Below are positions 18,606 to 27,926 of a DNA stretch of 64,000 nt, in pieces. Position numbers and translations under genes: made by a program. The number at the start of each line of letters is the position of its first letter. Position 1 is the first letter of the stretch. Origin of the DNA: Streptomyces aureoverticillatus (lineage in GTDB: Bacteria > Actinomycetota > Actinomycetes > Streptomycetales > Streptomycetaceae); assembly GCF_014649395.1 (NCBI RefSeq), contig NZ_BMSY01000004.1, positions 124,001-188,000 on the forward strand, read 5' to 3'. The notes below the pieces were generated by a model. The model did not search any database. It saw nothing but the letters and a program-made list of their open reading frames with translations, and had not been told where the DNA came from.

Positions 18606-19904
18606 GTGAACGACTGGCGCAGCTGGGCAGCCATCGCCATCTTCGTCGGCACCTACGCGCTGATCATCAGCGAACGGATCCACCGCGTGGCCGCCGCGCT
18701 CGGCGGCGCGGCGCTGATGCTCGCGGTCGGCGCGACCGACGACACATCGGCCTTCTACTCCGAGCACAGCGGCGTCGACTGGAATGTCGTCTTCCTGCTC
18801 ATGGGCATGATGATGATCGTCGGTGTGCTCAAGAAGACCGGCATGTTCGAGTACTTGGCGATCTGGGCCGTCAAGCGCGCACACGCAGAACCGTTTCGCG
18901 TCATGGTGATGCTCATCGTCATCACCGCATGCGCCTCGGCACTGCTCGACAACGTCACCACCGTGCTGCTGATCGCCCCGGTCACGCTCCTGGTCTGCGA
19001 GCGCCTCGCCCTGCCCGCCGCGCCGTTCCTCATCGCCGAGGTCTTCGCCTCGAACATCGGCGGCATGGCGACGCTGGTCGGCGACCCACCCAACATCATC
19101 ATCGCCAGTCGCGCGGGGCTCAGCTTCAACGACTTCCTGGTCCACCTGGCCCCGCTGTCCGCCATGCTGACCCTGGTGCTCATCGGGCTGTGCCGGTTCC
19201 TCTTCCGGAAGTCCTTCACGTACGACCAGGACCGCGCCGAGGAAATCATGGCGCTGGAGGAGCGCGAGGCCATCAGTAATCCCCGCCTGCTCATTCAGGG
19301 CCTGATCGTCCTCGGCCTGGTGGTGATCGGCTTCGTGCTGCATCCCGTTCTGCACTACGAACCCAGCGTCATCGCCCTCCTCGGCGCCGGACTCCTCATC
19401 GGCCTTTCCGCGGTGGAGACCGGCGAAGTGCTGGGAGAGGTGGAGTGGCCGACCCTCGCGTTCTTCGCCGGGCTGTTCATCATGATCGGCGGTCTCATCG
19501 AGACGGGCGTCATCGGCGAGATCTCCGAGTCGCTCGCCGATGCCATCGGGGGCAGCGAACTCGGCGGCTCGATGCTGTTCCTCGGCGCGTCCGCCGTCCT
19601 GTCGGGCATCGTCGACAACATTCCGTACGTCGCCACGATGGCGCCCATCACCAGCGACCTGGTCAATGACATGGGCGGCTCCAGCACCCACGTCATGTGG
19701 TGGGCCCTGGCCATCGGCGCCGACCTCGGCGGCAACGCCACGGCGATCGGCGCGAGCGCCAACGTCGTCGTCCTCGGCATCGCCGAGCGCAACGGCCAGC
19801 CCATCAGCTTCTGGCAGTTCACCAAGTACGGCCTTGTCGTCACGGCCGTCACCGTGTTGCTGTCGGCCGCATACGTGTGGCTACGCTACTTCGCCCTCGC
19901 ATAA
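18606..19904 (+). CDS. SLC13/ArsB-NhaD-type permease
   Basis: 432 residues from the GTG at 18606, which has GGAG five bases upstream; the in-frame ATG at 18534 belongs to the transplanted hydrolase fragment. About eleven hydrophobic helices. Family landmarks: LLDNVTTVLLIAPV, ASNIGGMATLVGDPPNIII, and a second half-repeat with LSGIVDNIPYVATMAPI and GADLGGNATAIGASANV. These two inverted halves are typical of ion-transporter superfamily members moving arsenite, Na+ or anions. The remnant of a TrkA-like gene and a CBS protein downstream hint at an ion-related role. Confidence 0.85.
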   Translation: MNDWRSWAAIAIFVGTYALIISERIHRVAAALGGAALMLAVGATDDTSAFYSEHSGVDWNVVFLLMGMMMIVGVLKKTGMFEYLAIWAVKRAHAEPFRVMVMLIVITACASALLDNVTTVLLIAPVTLLVCERLALPAAPFLIAEVFASNIGGMATLVGDPPNIIIASRAGLSFNDFLVHLAPLSAMLTLVLIGLCRFLFRKSFTYDQDRAEEIMALEEREAISNPRLLIQGLIVLGLVVIGFVLHPVLHYEPSVIALLGAGLLIGLSAVETGEVLGEVEWPTLAFFAGLFIMIGGLIETGVIGEISESLADAIGGSELGGSMLFLGASAVLSGIVDNIPYVATMAPITSDLVNDMGGSSTHVMWWALAIGADLGGNATAIGASANVVVLGIAERNGQPISFWQFTKYGLVVTAVTVLLSAAYVWLRYFALA

Positions 19905-20059
19905 AGGGAATCGTGAGCGTCACGGTCGTCGTCCCGACCGCGCAAGGCCGCGGCCGGGCCACAGGCCGGGGCGGCGGGCCGGGGCGCCGCGCTGCTCGGC
20001 CGGCTGCAAACCGTCATCGCGCGAGCGACCGGCGCGCCCGCCCACGCGGAGACGTAGGC

Positions 20060-20361
20060 TCCCCCGCGTCCTGGAGGCGCCGGACCTCGACGAGGCGGCG
20101 CTGGCCGAGGCCGGAGTGCGTGAGGCGTCCGCGCTCGCGCTCGTCCATGACGACGACGAGACGAACATCCACGCCGCCCTGGCCGCCCTCCGCCTCAATC
20201 CCCGTCTGCGCCTGGTCATCCGCCTGTACAACCGCAAGCCCGGCCAGCACTTGGAGGACCTCCTCGACCAGGCCGCCGCGGTCCCGGTTCCCGGCCTGGA
20301 CCCAACGGCACTCGACACGTCCACGACCGCCCTGTCGGACGCCGACACCGCCGTACTACGC
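20060..20361 (+). pseudogene. TrkA-N-like NAD-binding fragment
   Basis: The frame reads LDEAALAEAGVREASALALV, HDDDETNIHAALAALRLNP and LRLVIRLYNRKPGQHLEDLL, the second half of a Rossmann TrkA-N domain of K+ transporter or channel regulators. No first half or RCK-C domain is present, and the frame runs into non-coding sequence. Confidence 0.55.
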
Positions 20362-20583
20362 CCCAGGACCGCGTCGTCCCGGCCGCCACCCGTCAGGGCC
20401 TCGCCGAGCTCCTCAGGCGGCCCCGACGGCAGAGAGGTGCGATGGGCCCCTAGCCGCCCCGCGGGTCCGGCCCCCTGCCTGGAACTCGCCGCGTATGTTT
20501 CGTGTCAACATCCTGGCTTGCGCCTCGCATACGTACGACTCTGTGCGCAGGGGATGCCTCCGGCACATCATGAGGAGTCGGCC

Positions 20584-21066
20584 ATGCGCGCTCGCGACCT
20601 GGCGGTTGAGTACGAATCGGTGCGCGTCGACAGCGACGCGATGGAAGCGGCCCGGCTGATGGCCGAGCACAGACTGCCCGGGCTCCTCGTCCTCGATGAG
20701 CGGGGCGAGCCGAAGGCGATCCTGCCCGCCTCCCAGATGATCAAGGTGCTTGTCCCCGCCTACGTCATCGAGGACCCCACCCTCGCCGCCGTCGTCGACG
20801 AGAAACACGCCGACCTCCTCTGCCAGAAGCTGGTAGGACGAACGGTCGGCGCGTGCCTGTCCCGCAGCACCCCCGCTCCCCCGATCGCCGCCCCTGACGA
20901 CACCGCCCTGGAGGTGGCCGCGCTCATGGCGCAGCTGCGCAGCCCGCTGGTGGCGGTGGCGGAGAGGTCCAAGGACGGCACCCATCTGCTCGGCGTCGTC
21001 ACCGCCTCGCACCTCCTGCACGAACTCCTCAGCGCCACCGGCAAGCTGGAGAGCGGCCAGACCTGA
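20584..21066 (+). CDS. CBS-domain pair protein
   Basis: 160 residues from the ATG at 20584, with AGGAG upstream. Two CBS modules make up the whole protein: ARDLAVEYESVRVDSDAMEA..GLLVLDERGEP in the first half, then GACLSRSTPAPPIAAPDDTALEV..SPLVAV..LLGVVTASHLL. Such stand-alone pairs bind adenine nucleotides and regulate partner enzymes or transporters. It follows the permease and the NAD-binding remnant, suggesting all three were once one ion-transport unit. Confidence 0.8.
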   Translation: MRARDLAVEYESVRVDSDAMEAARLMAEHRLPGLLVLDERGEPKAILPASQMIKVLVPAYVIEDPTLAAVVDEKHADLLCQKLVGRTVGACLSRSTPAPPIAAPDDTALEVAALMAQLRSPLVAVAERSKDGTHLLGVVTASHLLHELLSATGKLESGQT

Positions 21067-21710
21067 CCCCGTTGTGCAGGTGCACGCAGGCGCGCGCAGT
21101 GGGGTGGACTCGGCTTCCTCCAGTCTGGGCTGTCAGCCGGCCGAACTCCTCCATGATCTCGCAGAGTCGGTCACCGTGCTGTGCGGTCAGGCGGGCCACG
21201 CCACCGGCGCGGGGGCGGGGGGGGATACGGCGGCCCGTTTACTGAGCACCGTGAGGGTTCTCAGGCTGTCTGCTGGTAGGCGGCCCGCCGGTGCTCTGCG
21301 GCCCGGCGGGCCGTCTCGGCCTGCTGCGCGTGATGACGCTGGGCGTGTCAGCACGTGAGAGAGGCCAAGCGTCTCCTGACGTCAGCCGGTCAAGGAAGCC
21401 CTGAGCCGCCACAAAAGCCCCACGGCCCTATGGGACGAGCCAGCGGCCTCATGCGGCACAGCTGGGACCGAACGGGTGGCGATTTCACCGGAGTACATGG
21501 CGACGTCGCCGCTTCTCAACGGGGACCGCCTCTCGTCATCCTTTCGGCCATGACGACCACGCGAGGACTACGCGAGTGCTTCGACGACACCGCATGGGGA
21601 GCGGTGGGTTCCAGCCCGTCCAAGGCCTTCCGCGCCTGAGGATGTGAGTCAACCTGTAGGGCCTGTTGCGAAGCGGATCTTCTGTCAGACCTGCCTGGCA
21701 TGCTCTGGGC
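21067..21710. other. no gene recognised (about 640 bases)
   Basis: No frame has both a ribosome site and a credible translation. The stretch contains the promoter for the VOC gene; nothing else can be supported. Confidence 0.4.
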
Positions 21711-22166
21711 ATGGAGATGACAGTACAGCTGACGATCGACTGCTCCGATCCGCAGAGAATGGTGACCTTCTGGGCCGAGGCCCTGGGCTATGTGCCTGAG
21801 CCTCCGCCGGGCGGGCACGCCACCTGGCGTGCCTACTGGGCGGCCATGGGGGTGCCCGAGGCAGAGTTGCCGGCCGGTGCCGGGGACATTCCGGAGTCGA
21901 TCATCGATCCTGCGGGCCGTGGACCGAGGGTGTGGTTCCAGCAGGTTCCTGAGTCGAAGGTCGGCAAGAACCGGTGGCACTTCGACCTGAAGGTCGGTGG
22001 GGGCCGCGACGTCCCCCTGGACGTCCGCATACAGCGGGTCAAGGCTACGGTGGAACGGCTGGTCAAGGCTGGTGCCACCGTGCTGCGAGTCAAGGATGAG
22101 CCGGATATGGGGCTCTACGCCGCCGCCATGCAGGACCCCGAGGGCAACGAATTCGACGTCGTCTGA
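21711..22166 (+). CDS. VOC-family (glyoxalase-like) protein
   Basis: 151 residues from the ATG at 21711. Opens VQLTIDCSDPQRMVTFWAEAL and closes MQDPEGNEFDVV, the hallmarks of VOC beta-alpha-beta-beta-beta modules; the middle has WFQQVPESKVGKNRWHFDL. This Streptomyces subfamily is usually annotated as glyoxalase-like and its substrate is not known. It lies alone, followed by transposase debris on the opposite strand. Confidence 0.8.
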   Translation: MEMTVQLTIDCSDPQRMVTFWAEALGYVPEPPPGGHATWRAYWAAMGVPEAELPAGAGDIPESIIDPAGRGPRVWFQQVPESKVGKNRWHFDLKVGGGRDVPLDVRIQRVKATVERLVKAGATVLRVKDEPDMGLYAAAMQDPEGNEFDVV

Positions 22167-22169
22167 GGG

Positions 22170-22460
22170 CAGTTGCGACGGTGCTGGTCCACAACCACTC
22201 GTTCATGGCTGCGACCAGCACTCTCACCTGGTAGCGGAGGGAGAGCTTGTCGTACCTCGTGGCCACTGCGCGGTGCCTTTTGAGCTCGGCGGCCTGCAGC
22301 GGTGTGAACAAGGCGGGACGGCCGTAGTGTTGACGGACTTTGAGCCCGGGCAGGCCTGCCTGGGCAAACCGGCCACGCCAGCGGCGCACGATGTCCAGAT
22401 GCAGCCCTATCTCCTGGCCGAAGTGGATCACTGGCACCCCACAGCCTGTCCCGCCCGCCA
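22170..22460 (-). pseudogene. mosaic transposase remnant (IS630-like head, IS5-like tail)
   Basis: The minus frame first reads IGLHLDIVRRWRGRFAQAG and LPGLKVRQHYGRPALFTPL, the helix-turn-helix region of IS630-type transposases. It then switches to AVATRYDKLSLRYQVRVLVA, the C-terminal signature of IS5/IS4-type enzymes. The two families have been joined with everything between lost. Confidence 0.6.
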
Positions 22461-22583
22461 CCGCCCCAGCCCTCGCGAGGACCTATGCAAGAGGCCACTT
22501 GAAGAGGGAAAACGCAACTTCGACATGGCCCGCAGAGGCAGCTGCCTTCACCTGGTCTTCGGCAATCGCCCACGGCCGCACAG

Positions 22584-22745
22584 GAGTTCCTTGTACCCAC
22601 CTGGCAGGACGGGGTTTCCAGGCTGGAACACCTCCACGACCACGGCTCCGCGCCGCACGCCTTCACCTTCCGCCACTCGTTCACCCCGGACGGAACTCCG
22701 GCCAGGATCAAAGGCATCGGACCGAAGAGCGACCAGGCTCACTGA
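22584..22745 (+). pseudogene. C-terminal fragment of a DUF3291-like protein
   Basis: The frame EFLVPTWQDGVSRLEHLHDHG then SAPHAFTFRHSFTPDG resembles the end of DUF3291 proteins (P.EEA..RLEHLR.HGP.P.AFTFR). The N-terminal two thirds are absent. Confidence 0.4.
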
Positions 22746-22781
22746 CAAGGAAGCCTGTCGCCGGGGCTGAGGGTTGTGTGG

Positions 22782-23558
22782 TCACACGGTGCGTAGGAAG
22801 TCTTCGAGGGCCTTGTTGAAGGCGTCCGGGCGTTCCATGTTGGGGTAGTGGGCGGTTGCGTCGATCGATGTCGTGCTGCCGTTGGCGACGGTGTTGGTGA
22901 GGCGTTCGGCCATGCCGAGGTGGTCGGGTGAGTCGATGGCGCCGTTGATGGCCAGCACGGGCACATCGATCTTGGCAGCGCGGTTCCAGCTGTCGTGGAT
23001 GGGGATGCGCAGGTCGGGTTCGTCGGGGGTGTGCTTGGACAGGGTGCTGCGCGTCATCTCGCGCAGGCGGCCGACGACTTCCGGGTTGAGATCGTCGAGG
23101 GTGCGGTGCGGGCCCGCGGCGAAGAGTGTGAACGCCTCGACGGCGGCGTCCAGGTCGCCGGCTGCCATCGCCGTCTGCCACGCGGTCCAGGTGCGGGTGG
23201 TCCAGGGGTCGGTGAAGTACGGTTCAGCGGTCCCGGCGCCGCTGACGACGACGGCGCTGACCAGTTCCGGATGCTCCAGCGCGGTGTCGACGGCGATGCT
23301 TCCGCCCATGGAGAGGCCCACCAGGACGGCGGGGCCGGTGCTCAAGTGCCGTAGCAGCGCGGCGAGGTCGTCGGTGTGCCGGAACGGTTCGGTGGCGTTG
23401 GCGGACCGGCCGTGACCGCGGGCGTCGGGCGCGATGACGCGGTACCGCCCGGCGAAGGCGGGGATCTGGTCGTCCCACATGCGGTGGTCCAGGAAGCCGC
23501 CGTGCAGCAGGACGAGGGGGCGGCCAGTGCCGGTGTCGAGCCAGAACAGATCATTCAT
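22782..23558 (-). CDS. alpha/beta hydrolase
   Basis: 258 residues from the ATG at 23558. Oxyanion region LLHGGFLDHRMWDD, Asp/Gly turn PDARGHGRS, nucleophile elbow GLSMGGS (Ser ~96), acid near INGAIDSPDH and His in TAHYPNMERPDAF. A small soluble esterase, lactonase or dehalogenase-like enzyme; the substrate is unknown. It is divergent from a MarR-type regulator, and one of two operator-like palindromes overlaps its start codon. Confidence 0.85.
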   Translation of the reverse strand: MNDLFWLDTGTGRPLVLLHGGFLDHRMWDDQIPAFAGRYRVIAPDARGHGRSANATEPFRHTDDLAALLRHLSTGPAVLVGLSMGGSIAVDTALEHPELVSAVVVSGAGTAEPYFTDPWTTRTWTAWQTAMAAGDLDAAVEAFTLFAAGPHRTLDDLNPEVVGRLREMTRSTLSKHTPDEPDLRIPIHDSWNRAAKIDVPVLAINGAIDSPDHLGMAERLTNTVANGSTTSIDATAHYPNMERPDAFNKALEDFLRTV

Positions 23559-23606
23559 GACAACCAAGGTGTCATCACGGGGAGGGAAATGGCAACCAAG
23601 GTGTCA
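23558..23606. promoter_or_regulatory. two palindromic MarR-type operators
   Basis: TGACA-N7-TGTCA at 23558-23574 and TGGCA-N7-TGTCA at 23590-23606. They share the 16-base core CAACCAAGGTGTCATC and are offset by 32 bases, about three helical turns. They fill the gap between the divergent hydrolase and MarR starts. Confidence 0.7.
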
Positions 23607-23616
23607 TCATGGTGGC

Positions 23617-24090
23617 GTGAATGAGACAGATCGCAGCCTGGCGTCCGAAGAGCTGACCGACCGGCTCACCGAGGTGTTCGACCTGGTGGGCCCGCTGTAC
23701 CGGCGCACCCAGCGCAAGGTGGAACAGGACGTGTCCGTCGAGGGGCTGTCGGTGGGGGTGCGGGCCGTACTCAACCTGCTCCGCGAGCACGGCCCCATGA
23801 CCGTCCCTCACATGGGCCGGGCACAGGCACTCAGCCGCCAGTTCGTCCAGCGCATGGTCAACGACGCGGCCGCACGAGGTCTCGTCGAGCCCGCCCCCAA
23901 CCCGGCCCACAAAAGGTCCTCCCTCATCCAGCTGACCGAACAGGGCAACACCGCCATCACCGCCGTCCTCGACCGCGAACGCGCAGTGCTGCGCCAAGTC
24001 GGCGGCGACCTCACCGACACCGAGGTCGACGCCTGCCTCCGAGTCCTCTCCCGCCTCCTCGAACTCATGGGCAACGTCGATGTCGACTGA
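23617..24090 (+). CDS. MarR-family transcription regulator
   Basis: 157 residues from the GTG at 23617. The winged helix is visible: VRAVLNLLREHGPMTVPHMG, QALSRQFVQRMVNDAAARGLV, KRSSLIQLTEQG. MarR dimers usually repress themselves and a divergent enzyme, and release DNA on binding a small phenolic or oxidant ligand. Here the divergent gene is the alpha/beta hydrolase, and two matched palindromes lie between them. Confidence 0.85.
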   Translation: MNETDRSLASEELTDRLTEVFDLVGPLYRRTQRKVEQDVSVEGLSVGVRAVLNLLREHGPMTVPHMGRAQALSRQFVQRMVNDAAARGLVEPAPNPAHKRSSLIQLTEQGNTAITAVLDRERAVLRQVGGDLTDTEVDACLRVLSRLLELMGNVDVD

Positions 24091-24133
24091 GCCAGAACTG
24101 TTCGCCGCTACGTCCTGACCGGACCTGCCTCCG

Positions 24134-24343
24134 CTACGAGTCGTCCTCCAGCGCGAAGCGCAGGTACCGTTCCGCGGAACAGCGCACCGCGTCCCTCTGG
24201 GTCATCGGCCCAATGCAGCACGGTTCCGCCGGCGAAGTGCGTGCCCGCGTTGATCAGCGTCATGCCGGGCACGATCTGATGGGTGTCGCCGGTCCAGTAC
24301 TCGATCGCCGGATCGGGCCGCCCGACCCAGTCACGGTCCGCTT
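24134..24343 (-). pseudogene. MBL-fold hydrolase C-terminal remnant
   Basis: Minus frame: PDPAIEYWTGDTHQIVPGMT, then GTHFAGGTVLHWADDPEGRG, like the C-terminal part of a Streptomyces MBL-fold hydrolase. A second frame supplies the normal end RCSAERYLRFALEDDS and a stop at 24134. A frameshift and an internal deletion separate them. On to 24586 no gene is seen. Confidence 0.5.
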
Positions 24344-24586
24344 AGGGATGCGACCGGCTTTGAAGACGACACCGAAGTCCTCCCTCTCTGCAACCCCCAC
24401 CGAATCCCACCACTTGTCGATGTTCGCAGCAGTCTCTCCGAACGGGCCGGGCTTTACGACCGTAGACATTGACGCCAGCGTCAAGGCAAACCGATACATG
24501 ACGCGTGTGGGCGCAGGCGTGACCGGTCAGCCGTTGGGCGAAGGCGTGGACCACTTTGAGTACGCGCGGCCTTCGCCAGTAGGCAG

Positions 24587-25461
24587 TCACACCGGGTCCG
24601 GCAGGTTCATGAGCGCGAGTTCGGCCGGGTCGACAATGGCGGTGATCTCGGTGATGCAGCCGTCGGCGACGGTGAAGGCGAGGAGGGAAAGCGGGGTGCC
24701 GTCTTCGCTCCAGGAGATGACGCCGGGGCGGCCGTTGACGGTCGCCGCATGTGCTCGTGCCGCGCTGCCGGCCACTCGTGCGCGGGTGGCGACTTCGGTG
24801 GCTCCGAGCGTGACGAACTGGCCGTTCGGGGTGTGGACGGTGAACTTCACTTCAGGGTGGAGCAGTTGCAGCAACTGCTCGAACCGACCCTCGCCCGCCG
24901 CGGCCAGGAAGGCCTGGACCACCTCGCGTTGTTGTCGTCCGGCGCCGGCCGGCTGCAGGGCCGTCTGTACTTTCCTGCGGGCGCGGCTGGTGAGCATTTT
25001 GGTCGCGTCGGCGGACTTGCCGAGAATCGTGCCTATCTCCGCGTGGGGCACGGCGAACATATCGTGCAGCACGAACGCCAGTCGTTCGTCCGGGCGCAGC
25101 GAGTCGAGGACCGTGAGGAGCGCGAGGCCGACGGATCCCCGAGCGTCACGAGGTCTTCCGGAGCGGGAGCGTCGTCGAGCGTCACGGTGAATTCGGGCAG
25201 TTGGTCGTCGAGGGCGACTTCTGGGCGGGTCCGGCCCGACCGCAGGACATCGAGGCTGATGCGGCCGACCACGGTGGTCAGCCAGCCGCCGAGGTTGTCG
25301 ATGGTGCCGGTGCCCTGGCGGGAGAGACGCAGCCACGCCTCTTGGACCACGTCTTCCGCGTCGGCGTGTGATCCGAGCACGCGGTAGGCGACGGCTCGGA
25401 GCCGGTCGCGGTGGGACTCGAAGGCATCGACGATCGGATCCGTGGGATGGGCGTCGGGCAT
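24587..25461 (-). pseudogene. ECF41-like sigma factor with SnoaL-like extension, frameshifted
   Basis: Frame 1 (from 25461) has sigma region 2: FESHRDRLRAVAYRVLGS, ADAEDVVQEAWLRL, GGWLTTVVGRISLDVLRS, then PEDLVTLG. At about 25136 the reading continues in another frame: GLALLTVLDSLRPDERLAFV, region 4 HAEIGTILGKSADATKML, and a SnoaL-like tail ending ITAIVDPAELALMNLPDPV. One extra G in a GGGG run would restore a single ~290-residue protein. The fused C-terminal domain and a neighbouring carboxymuconolactone-decarboxylase gene are the ECF41 hallmark. Confidence 0.75.
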
Positions 25462-25547
25462 GTTGTTACCTTCCTGAAAGCTGCTCCGTCATTGGGGTGA
25501 CGGGCACCAGCCCCGGAACGTAACCCCGATCAAGGAGAGCACACCGC

Positions 25548-26006
25548 ATGGAGAACCGGCTCAAGAACAAGAACACGAACAACCCCGATGTGTGGACCGC
25601 GATCCAGCACCTGCACAAGGCGATCGCCGCCGGTGGCGTCGACCCGAAGCTGCTCACGCTGCTCCACCTGCGCGTCAGCCAGATCAACAGCTGCTCGGCG
25701 TGCGTCTACGCCAGCGTCGCGGCAGGGAAGAAGGCCGGTGAGACCGACGAGCGGCTGCACAACGTGGCGGCGTGGCGTGAGGCGCCGTTCTACACCGTGG
25801 CAGAACGCGCGGCACTGGCGCTGGCCGAGGCCGCCACCCGGTTGCAGGACGGTGCGCAAGGCGTCACCGACGAGATATGGGAAGAGGCCAACGCCCATCT
25901 CACAGAGGAGCAGATCGGCGCGATCAACCTGGAGATCGCGCTGACCAACTTCTTCAATCGGATCAACCGCACCATCAAGGAACCGGCCGGCCAGACCTGG
26001 GGCTGA
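25548..26006 (+). CDS. carboxymuconolactone decarboxylase/AhpD-like protein
   Basis: 152 residues, ATG behind AAGGAG. The redox motif SCSACVYAS (CxxC, ~50-53) lies on the AhpD-type helix after LLTLLHLRVSQIN, followed by ERLHNVAAWRE and AERAALALAEA. Members are alkylhydroperoxidase-like reductases or decarboxylases. It is divergent from the frameshifted ECF41-like sigma gene; in that sigma group the partner is normally such a protein and its promoter is the sigma target. It looks intact although its regulator is not. Confidence 0.85.
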   Translation: MENRLKNKNTNNPDVWTAIQHLHKAIAAGGVDPKLLTLLHLRVSQINSCSACVYASVAAGKKAGETDERLHNVAAWREAPFYTVAERAALALAEAATRLQDGAQGVTDEIWEEANAHLTEEQIGAINLEIALTNFFNRINRTIKEPAGQTWG

Positions 26007-27366
26007 GCCCAGCGCTGCACTTACCACTGAGGCTTCCCCGGCGAAATGATCTCCGGGGAAGTTCCTCGCCCGGCTGTCCGCCGGCCACCCCGGCCGGGAT
26101 CGTCAGCCCGACCCGCCACGGATCCGTAAGAGCCGCGATGTCCGCCACCCTCATGCTCCGGCGGCCGGGGGGCTCCGTGGGCTCCTCGGCCAGGACCGGG
26201 GTGAGGCGGCGGGTGGCGACGGCGACCGTGACGGCCGCCATGGCGATCCCCACTCCGGTGAGGATCGCGGCCGGGATCGAGAAGCGGTCGATCGCGACGC
26301 CTCCCGCGAACGAGCCGAACGCGATCCCGGCATTGATCGCGGAGGCCGGCAACGACTGTGCGAGCCCCCCCGCCTGGGCCGGCCAGGCTGACGACTCGAT
26401 ACTGCAACGAGGGCGCCATACCGAAGACGCAGACGCCCCAGGCCAGCATCACCACAACCACGACGACCGCGCTCGCGCCGAGGAAGTAGAGGGCCGGCAG
26501 TGTGACGGCACAGCCCGCGGTGCCCACGACCAGGGTGCCCGCGGCGTTCTGGTCGGCGAACCGGCCGCCACCGAAGGAGCCGATGGCCGTGGCGGCGCCA
26601 TACGCCAGCAGGAAGCCCCCGGCCGGCGCGCCGCCGACACCGGTGACCTCCGCGAGGAACGGCACGATATAGGTCAGGGCGGCGTAGGTGGACGCGAACA
26701 CGAGGAAGCACAGGCCCAGCACGGCAAGGACCCGCGGCGCGAACGCGTGCCTGGCCTGGTCGGCCGCGCTCCCTTCCTCTGCCGGCACGGACGGGACCAG
26801 CGTCCTGGCCGCGGCCAGGACGGCACCGGCGAGCACGATCACGGCCACGAACGACCCGCGCCACCCCAGCAGGTTTCCGACCACGGTGCCCAACGGCACG
26901 CCGAAGGCAGCCGACACCGGGACACCGGAGATGACCACCGCGATCGCGCGACCGGCACGCTCCGGGGGGACGCTCGCGATGGCCACCGCGAACGCGGTGG
27001 CGTCATAGAGCCCGGCCACCGCGCCGGTCAGGGCCCGGCTCACGAGCAACAGGCCGAAGCTGGTCGTGGTCACCGCGACCACGTTGCCCAGGATGAACAG
27101 GACGACCGCGGCGACGAGGACGTTGCGCTTGTCCAGCCCCGCATCGTCAGCGCGGTCAGGAGCGGCCTGCCGAAGGCGAGACCGAGTGCGTACACCGTGA
27201 CCAGCGCGCCGGCCGTGGAGGCCGAGACGTCGAGGTCGCCCGCCATGACGTCGAGCACGCCGACCACGAGCAGCTCCGAGCCGCCCATGACGAACATGCC
27301 GAGGAACAATGTGCCGAGCACACGGTTCGACCGCCGCGAACCACGAGAGCTTGCCTGGGTACTCAC
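25975..27366 (-). pseudogene. MFS exporter (DHA1 type) with two frameshifts
   Basis: The GTG at 27366 has AGGAGG six bases upstream and opens LGTLFLGMFVMGGSELLVVG. At about 27140 the frame moves (continuing LDKRNVLVAAVVLFILGNVV, then ERAGRAIAVVISGVP) through most of the twelve helices. At a G7 run (coding strand) near 26362-26370 it moves again to AQSLPASAINAGIAFGSFAG. Six G there would restore the usual SLAGPGG-LAQSLPAS sequence. The last part overlaps the end of the convergent AhpD-like gene. As sequenced it cannot make a full transporter. Confidence 0.75.
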
Positions 27367-27555
27367 GAGTCCTCCTGTCGACGTGGCGGCACCGGTCATG
27401 CCGTCGGCTGCCCGTGGTCGGCGCCGAGGCCGAGAACCGGACACCGGTCCTGGCAAGAAATGGTGGGTGACGACGTGTCCGGTTCGGCGCGGTGGCTTCG
27501 ACCACACGGCGAGCGGCGGGACGAGGTGTTCCGCCCCGACGATGAGGAGCGAACC

Positions 27556-27924
27556 ATGAAGTACCTGCTGATGATCTACGCCTCGACCGAGGACTGGGAG
27601 GCTCTGAGCGAGAGCGAACGCGCGGAGATGGACGCCCAGTACCAACAACTGCTGGCCGACTGCACGGCGTCCGGCGAGTGGCTGGCCGGCGATCCACTGG
27701 CCGGCCCGCCGTCTGGCAGGGCGGTCCGGGTCCGGGACGGGCAGGCCCTCGTCACCGACGGGCCGTAGCTCGAACTCAAGGAGCACATGGCCGGCTACCG
27801 GCTCATCGACTGCGAGTCCATGGATCGCGCCGTGGAGATCGCCGCCCGGTTCCCGGACGCCCGGCACTGGGGCGTCGAGGTCAGGCCGGTGCTCGGCTTC
27901 GGCGGCGCGGCCGACGAGCTCTAG
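27556..27924 (+). pseudogene. YCII/DGPF-domain protein with an in-frame stop
   Basis: ATG behind GAGGAG. The translation is MKYLLMIYASTEDWEAL ... GQALVTDGP, then TAG at 27766-27768, then LELKEHMAGYRLIDC ... FPDARHWGVEVRPV to a natural stop at 27922. The stop falls right after the conserved DGP of the DGPF motif, where Phe or Tyr is expected; TAC to TAG would do it. The gene ends two bases before the ECF42-like sigma gene. Confidence 0.85.
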
Positions 27925-27926
27925 CC

